From Chitinophagales bacterium (GTDB taxonomy: Bacteria > Bacteroidota > Bacteroidia > Chitinophagales > Saprospiraceae), in NCBI GenBank assembly GCA_013299105.1, contig JAAFJY010000029.1:1-64000 (forward strand): a stretch of 64,000 bases of DNA. Reading direction: 5' to 3'. Position numbers and translations under genes: made by a program. Shown piece by piece: positions 1 to 10,411 of this stretch. The notes under the pieces are model-generated. The model saw only the letters and a program-made list of their open reading frames with translations, made no database searches and had not been told where the DNA came from. Every line of letters begins with the position of its first letter. The first letter of the stretch is position 1.

Positions 1-205
1 TATTAAAAAATAGGTGTCGCTTGAAAAACATGGAATTGAAAGATAGAATATTAGGTGTGTGCGCGGGGCTTTGGAATTATAATTTTATCTAACCAATTGA
101 TAATCAATGGCGGGTAAGTCTAATGGTGTTCTTTTCTACAAAAATAAGTAAAATCAGCACTCAATCAAAATATTTTTTCATTGCCTCATGCATCGACCCC
201 ACCCA

Positions 206-235
206 CGAAAGAGCCACTTCCCAGCGGCTCTTTCG
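206..235 (-). terminator. Hairpin after the RHS giant gene
   Basis: Ten-base perfect inverted repeat (CGAAAGAGCC / GGCTCTTTCG) with a ten-base loop, 21 bases beyond the stop of the minus-strand RHS gene. No long T tract follows on the minus strand, so it may stop transcription only weakly. The remaining bases 1-205 hold nothing I can recognise. Confidence 0.55.
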
Positions 236-255
236 CAGTCGGATCGTCAGATTCC

Positions 256-3200
256 TCACCTCCTAACCATCCCCAAAATCCGCAACACCTGCCCATTCCG
301 AGCATCATAATACCCCTGGCGCTTATTCAAGAAATAAAGCCCCGTCTCAGTATCCAGTTCCACGTCGTTGAGGAAAATGGACTGGGTGGCTCCCAGGCTG
401 CTTTCGCGCACGAACAACTCGCCCATCGGCAAATAAGTGTTGTGCTGGCGAATTTCGCCATTCAAGTCCGTGAGGTAATAAACCAGGCCCCTGGCGTCGC
501 GGTGTACATAAAACAGGTCGTTTTCCAGGAAAACTTCCACCCCGGTGCTGTCGAAGCCAAAACCAGCGGGCACATTGTCGTTGGTGATGTTGGGACCGTA
601 CTTGATCGGCGCGCCTGGCACGCTGCCCACAGGAGCGATCAGAGGGTTGCGCGGCCAATTGATCGGCGGGCGGTTGTAGGCATTCAAAGTATCAGTTGGT
701 AAGCCATTGCCCGTGAATTCGGGTTGGGCGTAGTAGCCTGGCAAGGTAGGTGGCCCAGGTGGGATGCCCAATTGCTGGTAGTACTTCAAAGTGATCGAGT
801 CTTCGAGGTTTTGGTAGCGTTGGGCATAATTCCTGGCCCCGGCGCTGATGCCCTGCCCAAACCAGTACTTGTTGTTGAATTTGCCCGTGCCGACTTTGCT
901 CAACACCCGCTCTTCACCCAAGTAATAATGTTTCACAAAACTGTTTTCTTCGGCAGTCAAATAGGGGCTCACGTAGGCCAAATAGCCCCTGCGGTGGTTG
1001 ATTACCCCGGCTGGCGCACCATTGATGAAGGTTCCTTGCACCCCGCCGCTGCTTTTGAGCACCCGTTTGCCCTGCGCATCGTAGGTGAAGCGACTTTGGT
1101 AGCCATTGTCCGAAATGGCCTGCACGCGGTTTTCTTCGTCCCACAACACCTGGCGACTGTTATAGACAAAAGGCAAAACGCTGCGGCGGTCGATCAGGTT
1201 GCCATTGGCGTCGTAGCTTTGGGCAAAATTGCCGATGCTATCCGGGCTGTAAGGCTGGGTTTTGTCGTAATGATAAGCGTGGGCGTAAGTATTGGCGAAG
1301 AGTTTTTCCAGGTTGCGGCGATGGGTCTGGATTTTTTCGCTGATGCGGTCCAACTTGTCATAAGTGAGTTGCAACTGGTAGTCCTCCACCCGGTTGGTCG
1401 AGCGCCAGGAACCTTCGCCACTGAGCAAGAGGCCAAGCGAGTCGTAGGTAAATTTCTGTACATGCGGCCCACCCAACTTGAAGTTTTGCTCGGCCACCTG
1501 GTTTTCCCAAGTCAAGAGGTCGCCCGCTGGGTTGTAGCTGAAGCGTTGTTTTTGGAAAACCCGCCCCCGCTCGTCCGCAGCATCGATTTCGGTGATGAAT
1601 CCCTGGGTGGGCGTGAAAGTCGCCCGCGTCACGCTGCCATTGCCCCGGCGCAGGTAGCTGCGTTGGCCGAACTTGTCGTACCCCGCCTGGGCCACGTAAG
1701 GGTAGTTCTTGCCGCCTTTTTTGCCCGTCAAACCATTTGGCAAGGTGCCTCGGTTGTAGGCATAAGTCACCAATTCGCCGTCGGGATACCACTGGCGCTG
1801 GATGCGGTTCCAGGTATCGTACTCGTATTGGCTGATGAAGGTGCGTACATTGGCCTGGCTCACGAGCACACTGCGGATGTTTTTGACCACTTCGCCTTGG
1901 GTGCCAAAGAAAAACTCCTGCCCGCCCGATGCGTCTTCTTGCAACCAGAGACGGCCTGCGCGGTTGTACTTTTCACCCGATTTGCCATAAGTGAAATTCA
2001 CCCGGTTTTGGAAGTTTTTCGGATAGTCGATTTGGATCAGGCGCTCATATTCGTAGCGGTAGCCAATCGAGCCGCCCTTGGTGGCCAATTGGCGAATGTT
2101 GGCCGTGATTTTGCTTTGGGGATTGCCCACCAGGTCGTAAGTCCAGGTGCTTAGGCCATTTTGGGCGCTGTTGTGGCTTTGCAAGCGACCCAGTAAATCG
2201 TAGGAGAGGCTGTCCAAATTGCCCTCGTGGTCGCGTTGGCTGATCAGTTGGCCCATGCCGTTGTAGCGCAAGGTGGTCCAGGTGCCGCCGTCAGCGCCGC
2301 GTACATGCTTGGCCCGCAAACGGCCCAGGTGGTCAAAATATTCGTCCACCCTGCGGCCCAGAATGCCGGTTTTTTGTACCCGTAAACCGACGTACCCCGT
2401 ATTGTCGGCGGCGATGTCGTACACCCAGAGGCGCTTGCTGCCGTCGGGTTGGGTTTGTTCCAATGGGCGGTCGCGCAGGTCGTATTTGGTCTCGATGGGT
2501 TGGATCGGATCAGCGGTCAGGTTGAAGGCAAACTTGCGGTCCAAGCCCTCCACAATCGGGAAATGCTCTTTTTCTACCCGCCCAAAAGCGTCGAAAAACT
2601 GCCGCCCCGACACCAACAATTGCAACACATCCTGGGTGCCGTTGAAGATTGCCGTGGTGTTTTTGCGCTGCACAATGCGTTGCAAACCGTCGCTGATGCT
2701 GATTTTTTCCCAGTCGGCCCGGTGCTCTGGGTCCCAATGTTTGACCAGGGCATAAGGCGGCACCGCTTCTGGATGGTATTCAAAAGCCAAGGTGTAAGGC
2801 TGTTGGGCCAGGCTTTCCTTGGGGCCAGTGATCACAGTCACGCGACCTCTTCGGTCGATCTGGTAGCTCACTTTTTGGCCGTTGAGGTCGGTTTGCTCGC
2901 GCAGTTTTCCCCAGGGCAAAAACCAGGCCTGTTGTGATTTGTAGCCATACGCATCGCTGATTTCGATGGCGTAAGTGTTCAGCGTGTCTTCGTATTTATA
3001 GGCGTAAAACAGGCGCTGTCCCTTGTCATTGACCGGGCGGGTGATGCGGGTCACGTTGCCGTACTTGTCGTAAGCCAGGTCGTATTCGGCTGCCCGATCG
3101 GCGGTCAAAAAATGGCGTACTTGCACCACATTGCCCTTGGCGTCGATGCTGCTTTGGCGGCGGCGCAAGAGGCCCAAGCCATTGCTCAATTCCATCGAGG

Positions 3201-6200
3201 AAGGCGTGGACTTGAGGTACAAAGCCTCGTTGTCGTGGTAGCGGTATTCGACTTTGAGCAGGTTGGTCGCCGTGCTGTCGCCTTGATCGGTCAGGGTAGT
3301 GACGTTGCCAAAACGGTCGTAAACGTAGGTGATTTTGCTGCGCAAAGCGGGCGTAGGCTTGCCTTCAAAAATCACCTTGGTCGTTTCGGTCAAAGCAGCG
3401 TGGGCGCGCCCCCCGTCATTGGTGCCAAAATCATTGGGCAGGGCGGCTCCTGAATCAGGGTTGCGCAGCTCGTACTTGTGCTGGTTTTCCCAAATTTTGT
3501 TGCCTTGTCCGTCTTGCAAAACTTCGCTGGCCAGCAGGTTTTTTTCATAAAAATTCTGGTTGCGGTAGCTGCGTACGGTATTGCGGTAAATGCTGTTGTC
3601 GCGGTTCAATTCGCGCTGTTCGACCTTGCTGAAGCCCAGGAAAGCCCTTTCGTGGCGGTTGTAAATGGGGTTTTCGTAGGCAAAAGCCATTTTCATGGTA
3701 TCAACGCCGTCGCCGCTCAGGCCATCGCTGATTTGCAGGCTGCTCAAAACCCAACGGATTTCGGGCAGGTTGACTGAGTTGCCCAAGGGGCTGTATTCCA
3801 GGGCATAACTCGCCCCCAGCGGCGCGTTGATTTTGCGCAAGAAATTGGTCCTTCCAATCGCAGAACGCTGCACTTGGATTTCGCCGTCGGCACTGGATTG
3901 CAAAATATCGGGAAAGCCATCGCCATCCAGGTCGCGCACTTGGGTTGTGGGGCGACTCAGGGCAGTTCCGCCCGATACCAGCGGTGTGAAGCAGACTTTT
4001 TGTGGGTCCGTCGGGGCAGGCAAAATAATGCAAGTAGTGAAAGCTTCTTGGCTGGCTTCGCTGGTGGTGCTGGCTTCTTCGAGGCGTTTCCCTTCCACCC
4101 ACACCAATTCGCGGGCAAAACTATTGCCCGTATTCAAGCGCACCCTCATGCGCAGGCTGTCAGACAAAACCAGGTCCATCAAACCATCGCCATTGAGGTC
4201 TTGCAAGGTGGTATCCACCGCGCTTTCGTTGCGCGATAAGCTGCTGCCGAATGCGATGCTGCGGTTGTACGCGTTGAAACCCAAAGCAGGGCCAGCACTC
4301 ACATCGCGGCTGCGACCCGAACGCAAACTGCCGCGATCGAGCCAGTTTTCAGCGGGCAAAAAGCGGTAGCCGAGGTTCAGGGCTACTTTGCCATCGGTGA
4401 AAACCTTGTCGGGCAATTCATCGCCGTTCACGTCCATCCAGGTGTGTGAGGCGCGGTCTTTGTCGCGGGCAAAAATGTTGTTGCCATTCAAGGCTGCCAA
4501 ACCTGCTGGCTGGCCGAAGCCTGCCTGCAAGCCCAATTGTGCCCCTGGAGCACCATTTTGTTGCGGGAAATTGAACCAACCCAGGCCCGCGAAAGCCGAA
4601 TTGGCCGGGCGGCTGGTAGCCAGGTTGCCGCCAGTAACCGCACCTACAAAGGCCACCGATTCGCTGATTGAACGGTGCAAGCCCAGGGTTAAAGGCGTCA
4701 AAGTGCTCTCCAAGCCACCCCTGGCATTGGTGTATTGCAAAGCGTTTTGCCCCAAGGCATCGGGATAGCGGTCGCCGTTGAGGTCGAACATGTCGCTCAG
4801 GTTTTCCGATTCGTTACGGGTGTAAGCCCCGTCGGCACGGATCGCGTCCACGTTACCCGCCTCCGAAGTCAGGATGCTGCGGATGCTTTTGTTCAAAGCC
4901 CGCACGCCCGTTCCGCTGGGGATGATGGAAGTCACATTGAGGTTGTCCTTGCCCATGCGCGAACTGCTGATGGTGTCCACCTCAAAATAGGTGAATTCAT
5001 CCGCACCCCGCCAGGCCCCGCTTTTAGGGTCGGCATAAAAAGGGATGAAGTTGGAGCGCGTGGGGTCGTACAAGGTGCCCAATTCCTGGGGTTTGCGCAG
5101 ATTGGGAAAACGCTGCACGGGCGGCGCAAAGCTCAAATCCGCCAAACTAAAAGGTACCCTGGCCCTGGCGCGATTGCCATTGAAGGCAAACTGGCCCCAA
5201 CTGCGGTACTGGGGGCCATATACCACCGTGCGTGGCACCGTAAACACCCCAGCTTGGATAGCAGTCGTGTCACCGCCGCCGATGACTTCGATTACGGTAT
5301 TGCTCAAGCCAATGGCCCGGTTGCGGTTGGGAATGTGAAATTCCACATAAATCGAATCGCCCGCCGACAAGGCCAGGCGCAGAATGGGCAGTTGGGTGGG
5401 TAAAACATTGTTGATCACCTGGATGTCGGTGCGGGTGTACAGGCGATTGCGTCCTTTGATCGAATAGGTGATCCGGTCTTGTTGAGAATCCGACAAACCC
5501 GATATGAAAAACAGCGGCTCAAAGGTGTAAGTTCCATCCTGCGGCACCACCCATGCGCCACCCCGGTCGATCGGGTCATTGTACATGGTGTAATCGACTG
5601 CCGGGTAAAATTCCAAGGGGATGAAATTGGCCGCGCCCGCCGGGCGAATGTAGCTCAATTTAGGCTTAAAGGAAAGGGCTTTCCAATCAACATTGGTCGA
5701 TGAAATGACTTGAAAAACGATTTCATCGCGATCCTGCACGTCAAAAGTGAGGTCCAAAGGCAAAATCCTGGCTGAATCCCAGGTAAACCTGCGAGCAAAT
5801 AACACTGTCGTTTGAATGCCCCGGTTGCGGCGAATTTCCAGGCGCAAGCTATCGGTGGTGATGGGTTTTTGGAACACCCCTTCGATGCGGATTTGGCCCG
5901 TGCGGGGCATGGTCAAGGACTGGGGTGCCGCCAAAAGGAAATCGCTGGAGGAACGGAAAAGCCCCAGACGCTTGTTGTTGGCGTCGCGTTCGTTGGGGCC
6001 TACAAAGGAGACGAACTCGATTTCGGGGTCCCATTTCACTTGGTCGGCGAGGCCATTTTCACGGCTTTGCACCCGGAAAAAGATTTGATCACCCTTGTTC
6101 ACCCGAATGTTACTGACGCTGTTGGGCGTTTTGACCCCAAAATCGCCAGCACGAATGGAGTCCGCCCATCGCAGTTCGCCCCTTACCTGGATCGATACTT

Positions 6201-8169
6201 GTACCCCATCCACTTGGCGATCGGCGCGGGCCTGGGGGCTGTTGTTGGCTAGCAACTGCACCGGAGCGGTGATCGTCACTACCCCCACATACGGGGCCTC
6301 CCATACCCGCACCACATCGTGGAGAGGAAACTCATCAATCAGTACTTCTTTTTCTCTGGGGTCAATGGGGGCCAAACGCAAATCAGGAGCCGCACCGTTG
6401 GCAATGGGGCTGAAACTCTCCTGGCTGTTGCGGCTGAAACTGGGATTGCCCTGGGCGTCGAGTTTATTGAAAAACACCCGCCCTTTGATCGCCAAGTCGG
6501 GCAAGCCATCGCCATTGAAATCGGCGAAATAGGCATCGGTGTTCAATTTGAGTTTGCTGCGTTGGCTGGCAATGTAATAAGGTAGGGCATTGCCTTCCTG
6601 CCCCCGGCGGGTGCCTTCGATGGTACTAGCGCCAAAAATCAGCGAATCACCGCTGATCGGTCTTTTGGGGCCAAAAGCCTGGCCGATACCCGCTGTCTTT
6701 ACTTGGTTGGCGTGGTAAAACAAGCGCCCGTTTTGGGCAATCACCCGGTCGGCCAAGCCGTCGCCATTGATGTCGATCAGGGCACTCAGGCCCTCGGTGC
6801 TGGCATTGAAGTAGGCAAAAGTACCTCCTGCGCTGCTGGTTTTAGAACCCAAACTGGCGTCGAACAAACCAGCAGTGATGGCTGCACCGACCTCATTGTG
6901 TTGGGCTGCGGTGCCACCCAGGGCCGATACTTGTCCGCCAAAACCCGGTACATTGTTGCGGATGGGGTTGCGCAGGGTGTCGCTGGGTGCAGTCCAGCGC
7001 TCGGCTGCGCGAAAGGCGTTGTACTGGCCATTGCGGCGCACGTCATCGAAGTATTCAAAGCCGTGGCGGTAAGATTCCTGTCCACCAGCATCTTTTTCTA
7101 CCAAATTGCTCAGCAAGGTTTTGAAAAAAGCGCCCTCCACGTAGTTCATCTCATAAGTACGGATCAATTGATCGCGGAAGCGAATTTCCACCCGGCGCAG
7201 CAAGTCGGCACTCACTTGCTTGAAACCCAAACGCCCGCTGATGTTCACATCGGCCCTTTGGCGCTCGTTGAGCTGGCGGTCGCGTACAAAAACGACGCTG
7301 AACAGACCATCCTCGTTGCCATTGCCCGTGTAGAGGATGCGGTTAGGGTAAATTTGGCGGCCCAAAGTGGTACTGCTGGCGTTACCCCGGTCTTCGACCA
7401 CTACATATTGGTAGCGCACCTGGTTGTCGTTGAGGTCGCGCTCTTCGACCAGGGCCCAGTGGGCGATGTTGCCCGCCTCGTCTTTCAACACCGCTTCGTT
7501 GATCAGGCCGGAACCTGGTCTGCCACCGTAAAAACGGCGCAGGCCCGTTTTGTCGGTCACTTCCCACCAGTAGTTGCGCGGGCTGTCGCCATGACGGATA
7601 ATTTTTTCAAAATTGCGCTCTACCCTGGGGTAAAATCGCTTTTCAGCGCTGCGGGCCACCAATTCACCCCGGTGCCCAGTGGGGAAAAGTTGTTCGCCAT
7701 AGAGCAAGTAAGTCTCGGTTTCCTGGCTGGCACTGTAGCGGGGGACGCCCCAGCGCGTATCCAAGGTAATACTAGGTAAACTGAGGTTCCAGCCCAGGCC
7801 AAGCCAGCCGTTTTCCGCTTCCGAATGGTAACTTACGAGGAGCTTTGGCTGCATGTTCGAGCGCCCGGGGGGGAGACTCAAGGGAAAATGCAAGTTAGCG
7901 GCTCCATCCGCACTGGCTTGGGGTTTGAGCAGTGGAATACCTTCTGCCGGATGGGCTTCACGCCCAAACTGGAAGAAATCCGGCGTCAGTAGAAAAGTCT
8001 TTTCGGTTTTGGGAATAAAAACATCGTCGCGCAAGTAGGGGATCGTGTCTTGCGCCTGCTTGGGGGCCTGTGGTTCGGACCAAAACAGCTTTTTTAAGGG
8101 AAAAATCGCCCCCCAAAGCAGCCATTGCGAGCCTATGATGAAAGTAATTAGAAGGTATCTGGACTTCAT
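256..8169 (-). CDS. Giant SpvB/TcdB-type RHS repeat protein, no C-terminal tip domain
   Basis: 2637 residues. An N-terminal hydrophobic segment (about residues 5-30) suggests export or anchoring. Residues about 60-170 match the SpvB-like start of Tc-toxin B subunits (SLPPGRSNMQPKLLVSYHSE, then GLGWNLSLPSIT). At least six FG-GAP/VCBS-like calcium loops follow (for example DINGDGLADR, DFNGDGLPDL, DLNGDGLMDL, DLDGDGFPDI). From about residue 1600 come YD/RHS repeats (YDRFGNV, YDLLGRL, YDANGNL, YDAQGKR). The RHS core near the end (ETGLYFLNKRQGYYDARNGQ) is followed by only about 11 residues, whereas polymorphic RHS toxins carry a variable effector there. The gene lies 18 bases behind a T9SS cargo gene and is probably co-transcribed with it. 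The family encapsulates toxins in a beta-cocoon; whether this one carries any activity is unknown. Confidence 0.9.
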   Translation of the reverse strand: MKSRYLLITFIIGSQWLLWGAIFPLKKLFWSEPQAPKQAQDTIPYLRDDVFIPKTEKTFLLTPDFFQFGREAHPAEGIPLLKPQASADGAANLHFPLSLPPGRSNMQPKLLVSYHSEAENGWLGLGWNLSLPSITLDTRWGVPRYSASQETETYLLYGEQLFPTGHRGELVARSAEKRFYPRVERNFEKIIRHGDSPRNYWWEVTDKTGLRRFYGGRPGSGLINEAVLKDEAGNIAHWALVEERDLNDNQVRYQYVVVEDRGNASSTTLGRQIYPNRILYTGNGNEDGLFSVVFVRDRQLNERQRADVNISGRLGFKQVSADLLRRVEIRFRDQLIRTYEMNYVEGAFFKTLLSNLVEKDAGGQESYRHGFEYFDDVRRNGQYNAFRAAERWTAPSDTLRNPIRNNVPGFGGQVSALGGTAAQHNEVGAAITAGLFDASLGSKTSSAGGTFAYFNASTEGLSALIDINGDGLADRVIAQNGRLFYHANQVKTAGIGQAFGPKRPISGDSLIFGASTIEGTRRGQEGNALPYYIASQRSKLKLNTDAYFADFNGDGLPDLAIKGRVFFNKLDAQGNPSFSRNSQESFSPIANGAAPDLRLAPIDPREKEVLIDEFPLHDVVRVWEAPYVGVVTITAPVQLLANNSPQARADRQVDGVQVSIQVRGELRWADSIRAGDFGVKTPNSVSNIRVNKGDQIFFRVQSRENGLADQVKWDPEIEFVSFVGPNERDANNKRLGLFRSSSDFLLAAPQSLTMPRTGQIRIEGVFQKPITTDSLRLEIRRNRGIQTTVLFARRFTWDSARILPLDLTFDVQDRDEIVFQVISSTNVDWKALSFKPKLSYIRPAGAANFIPLEFYPAVDYTMYNDPIDRGGAWVVPQDGTYTFEPLFFISGLSDSQQDRITYSIKGRNRLYTRTDIQVINNVLPTQLPILRLALSAGDSIYVEFHIPNRNRAIGLSNTVIEVIGGGDTTAIQAGVFTVPRTVVYGPQYRSWGQFAFNGNRARARVPFSLADLSFAPPVQRFPNLRKPQELGTLYDPTRSNFIPFYADPKSGAWRGADEFTYFEVDTISSSRMGKDNLNVTSIIPSGTGVRALNKSIRSILTSEAGNVDAIRADGAYTRNESENLSDMFDLNGDRYPDALGQNALQYTNARGGLESTLTPLTLGLHRSISESVAFVGAVTGGNLATSRPANSAFAGLGWFNFPQQNGAPGAQLGLQAGFGQPAGLAALNGNNIFARDKDRASHTWMDVNGDELPDKVFTDGKVALNLGYRFLPAENWLDRGSLRSGRSRDVSAGPALGFNAYNRSIAFGSSLSRNESAVDTTLQDLNGDGLMDLVLSDSLRMRVRLNTGNSFARELVWVEGKRLEEASTTSEASQEAFTTCIILPAPTDPQKVCFTPLVSGGTALSRPTTQVRDLDGDGFPDILQSSADGEIQVQRSAIGRTNFLRKINAPLGASYALEYSPLGNSVNLPEIRWVLSSLQISDGLSGDGVDTMKMAFAYENPIYNRHERAFLGFSKVEQRELNRDNSIYRNTVRSYRNQNFYEKNLLASEVLQDGQGNKIWENQHKYELRNPDSGAALPNDFGTNDGGRAHAALTETTKVIFEGKPTPALRSKITYVYDRFGNVTTLTDQGDSTATNLLKVEYRYHDNEALYLKSTPSSMELSNGLGLLRRRQSSIDAKGNVVQVRHFLTADRAAEYDLAYDKYGNVTRITRPVNDKGQRLFYAYKYEDTLNTYAIEISDAYGYKSQQAWFLPWGKLREQTDLNGQKVSYQIDRRGRVTVITGPKESLAQQPYTLAFEYHPEAVPPYALVKHWDPEHRADWEKISISDGLQRIVQRKNTTAIFNGTQDVLQLLVSGRQFFDAFGRVEKEHFPIVEGLDRKFAFNLTADPIQPIETKYDLRDRPLEQTQPDGSKRLWVYDIAADNTGYVGLRVQKTGILGRRVDEYFDHLGRLRAKHVRGADGGTWTTLRYNGMGQLISQRDHEGNLDSLSYDLLGRLQSHNSAQNGLSTWTYDLVGNPQSKITANIRQLATKGGSIGYRYEYERLIQIDYPKNFQNRVNFTYGKSGEKYNRAGRLWLQEDASGGQEFFFGTQGEVVKNIRSVLVSQANVRTFISQYEYDTWNRIQRQWYPDGELVTYAYNRGTLPNGLTGKKGGKNYPYVAQAGYDKFGQRSYLRRGNGSVTRATFTPTQGFITEIDAADERGRVFQKQRFSYNPAGDLLTWENQVAEQNFKLGGPHVQKFTYDSLGLLLSGEGSWRSTNRVEDYQLQLTYDKLDRISEKIQTHRRNLEKLFANTYAHAYHYDKTQPYSPDSIGNFAQSYDANGNLIDRRSVLPFVYNSRQVLWDEENRVQAISDNGYQSRFTYDAQGKRVLKSSGGVQGTFINGAPAGVINHRRGYLAYVSPYLTAEENSFVKHYYLGEERVLSKVGTGKFNNKYWFGQGISAGARNYAQRYQNLEDSITLKYYQQLGIPPGPPTLPGYYAQPEFTGNGLPTDTLNAYNRPPINWPRNPLIAPVGSVPGAPIKYGPNITNDNVPAGFGFDSTGVEVFLENDLFYVHRDARGLVYYLTDLNGEIRQHNTYLPMGELFVRESSLGATQSIFLNDVELDTETGLYFLNKRQGYYDARNGQVLRILGMVRR

Positions 8170-8187
8170 GGATGTGCGGTTTTGGGA

Positions 8188-10092
8188 CTATTGAACGATT
8201 ACTTTCAAGCTCTTTTGGGTCGAACCAGAACGGAGCTGTAAAGTGTAAGTTCCTGCCTCGGTCACTTGTTGGCTGAGGCGTTGATGGGCCGATTGCCCCA
8301 AATCTTGTTGCTTTAAGAGGCGGCCATTGGCGTCGAAAATCCGGAGTTCAAGTTCTTGGGCCTGTTTCATTTTCACCTCCAATTGGAATGCTCCCGCAGG
8401 TGCCGGGTTGGGAAAAACCACTGCCTGGAGGAAAGGATCGGGCAAAACGTCCAATACTTGAATACTTTGTCGATTGAGGCAGCTGCCCATGCGCCAACTC
8501 AATTGGTAAGTGCCGACCTCCGTCACTTTCAGGTCGGGGGCATTGCTGGTATTGCCATCCGGGGTGGTCCATTGCCATTCTACCCCGGAAAATTTAGCAG
8601 GGCTCAAAGTCAGGCTTTCGCCAGCTCGTAGGGCCACTTGTGCAGGCAATTTCAAGTCAGGCATGCCTTGGCTGCCTACAAAAAATGAGTCTTGAAAAAC
8701 CTGCCCCCTGGCATCCTTGATCTTTACCGTGTAGGCATCGGGCTCCAGGTTGAGCAAGTCAATGCTTTGCTGGTTGCGGGCCGTGAACTGCTCCACCCGG
8801 CGGGTATTTTCGCCGCGTACTTCGATGGCATAAGGGGCCAGGCCACCCCAAGCTCCAATCTCCATTTTGCCCTTGCTGCCCTTTTGGCAATCCGGTTGAT
8901 CTACTTGAGCGATGCCCAGCAGATCGGGTCCAGCAGCCAGGGAAAACTGATCGCGACGCGAGCCGTCCGCATCCCAATTCAAATTTTGGAACAAGGCCAT
9001 GCCTTCAGGACTCAGTTCATTTACAGCTTGATAGATGGTGTTTTTTGGGGCAAATTTTCCACTGCCACTTTGGTCTATGGCGAGCCACCAAGTGTGTTTG
9101 GGTGGCAGTGGTGGCAATTGCACGGTGTTGATTTTCAGGCTGAAAGCGCCTTCGATATTTCCCACCGTTTTGATCAACCAACGCGTTTTGAGTTGCAGGG
9201 GCTGGCCCATTTGTTTGCTAGCAAATTGAGCAGCCTGTCCATCATCGGCCCAGAGCAAAAAGCTGCGCTCGGCCAATTGGGCAGGATTGAGGGTGTTTTC
9301 TGGGGCGAAATTGCCTTTGGCGATTTGTAAAAACCCAGGCTTCAGGCTGCTTTCGGCTTGTTTTTGGTACAAACCACTGCGTTCATCGCGACCAATGCCC
9401 GCCAGGTGATGGGTAAAGGTGGGGTGTTCAAAACCATTCCAGATCGTATCCCCACGCGAATCAGCGTAAACTGGCAGCCCTTGGCTTTGCAGGTTCAGGC
9501 CATATTTCAAAGACAGGTATGACTCCACGCGCAAGCGTTCCTGAGCGTCCAAAACCCGGTCGTAAACCAACATTTCGGGCAGCAAACCATTGAAAGCAGC
9601 TATTGGCAAATGCGGAGCACTGGGTTTTGCCCCCACCCGCAAAAGCTGGACCACTTGCCGTTCCGTGTCTTCCTTGTATTGCAGGTAGGCATGAAGGGTC
9701 GGCAGGTCTTTTTGGTGCGCTATAAAATTGAGGTAACGGTAATCGGCCAGATCAGCCAAGCGGTGGGTACTCAACACCAGGCTGGCTTGCTTTTTGGCGT
9801 CTTCCAAGCTCCAGATGATGCGCTCTTGCAAGGTGTCTGCGGCCTTGACTACGGTGAACACGCTGGTTTTGGCCAAGTTTAATTGGGGCAAGGGCACTTG
9901 CAGCCCATTCGCTCCCCCTGGCAAAGCTGCAACCGGGTGAAAATTGAGCATGGGAAGCTTCTCCCGGCCTGGCGCGATCGCCTGCCCTTGGTACCACCAC
10001 TTGTAGCCCGCTACACCACCCGGTGCCACTTCTTGCGCAAAACTGCACAGGCTCGCTGCCAAAAGAATCCCGATCAGGAATATTTTATGCAT
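8188..10092 (-). CDS. T9SS-sorted secreted protein, upstream partner of the RHS giant
   Basis: 634 residues with a clear signal peptide (MHKIFLIGILLAASLCSFAQ). Residues about 205-232 contain the segment YDRVLDAQERLRVESYLSLK, a motif I know from many Bacteroidota surface proteins just after a LamG-like region. A PKD/SprB-like part follows (TPDGNTSNAPDLKVTEVGTY). The last 80 residues form a type A T9SS sorting domain (VFPNPAPAGAFQLEV ... GTYTLQLRSGS), so export by the type IX system and surface attachment or release are expected. The stop is 18 bases before the start of the 2637-residue RHS gene, which implies one transcript. No enzymatic motif is visible. Confidence 0.88.
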   Translation of the reverse strand: MHKIFLIGILLAASLCSFAQEVAPGGVAGYKWWYQGQAIAPGREKLPMLNFHPVAALPGGANGLQVPLPQLNLAKTSVFTVVKAADTLQERIIWSLEDAKKQASLVLSTHRLADLADYRYLNFIAHQKDLPTLHAYLQYKEDTERQVVQLLRVGAKPSAPHLPIAAFNGLLPEMLVYDRVLDAQERLRVESYLSLKYGLNLQSQGLPVYADSRGDTIWNGFEHPTFTHHLAGIGRDERSGLYQKQAESSLKPGFLQIAKGNFAPENTLNPAQLAERSFLLWADDGQAAQFASKQMGQPLQLKTRWLIKTVGNIEGAFSLKINTVQLPPLPPKHTWWLAIDQSGSGKFAPKNTIYQAVNELSPEGMALFQNLNWDADGSRRDQFSLAAGPDLLGIAQVDQPDCQKGSKGKMEIGAWGGLAPYAIEVRGENTRRVEQFTARNQQSIDLLNLEPDAYTVKIKDARGQVFQDSFFVGSQGMPDLKLPAQVALRAGESLTLSPAKFSGVEWQWTTPDGNTSNAPDLKVTEVGTYQLSWRMGSCLNRQSIQVLDVLPDPFLQAVVFPNPAPAGAFQLEVKMKQAQELELRIFDANGRLLKQQDLGQSAHQRLSQQVTEAGTYTLQLRSGSTQKSLKVIVQ

Positions 10093-10411
10093 GGATTTTG
10101 CTTTCGATTTTTGGGAAAAAGCTTTTTGTGATTAGCCACAAATAAACATACCAATTGGCAACTGCGTTGCCCATACCTGCCCCGCTTCGCGATGCTTATT
10201 TGGAACACGGATGACACAGATGACACGGATTTTCACGGATTTCCAACATGATTTTGACCATAACGTTGACAAGCGTTTCGCTTTGTATTCGTGAAAAATG
10301 GTAAATAATTTTGACACTTCACTTGGCTGAAATGTTGAAGTTAAAAAGAGAAGGGCTCACGTAAGGTTCTAAGACTTGCTTTCTCCTCAACCTTTCAACT
10401 CCTCAACTCTC
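10093..10411. other. Intergenic, fragments of dispersed repeats
   Basis: No gene. It holds a fragment of the ATCCGTGTTCC-type repeat (minus-strand sense, about 10196-10245, repeated 'cacggat' units) also found in the 48.6-50.0 kb array, plus GTTGAGGAGTTGAAA-type sequence (minus strand) just after the stop of the gene at 10412. A Bacteroidota promoter was not obvious. Confidence 0.5.

Noticed and set aside
724-2154. Long plus-strand frame opposite the RHS giant
   Set aside because: It runs antisense through the GC-rich RHS gene and has no domain or start signal; the minus-strand protein explains the DNA fully.
6703-7779. Another 358-codon plus-strand frame inside the RHS giant
   Set aside because: Same reason: codon use and the lack of any family match point to a shadow of the minus-strand gene.
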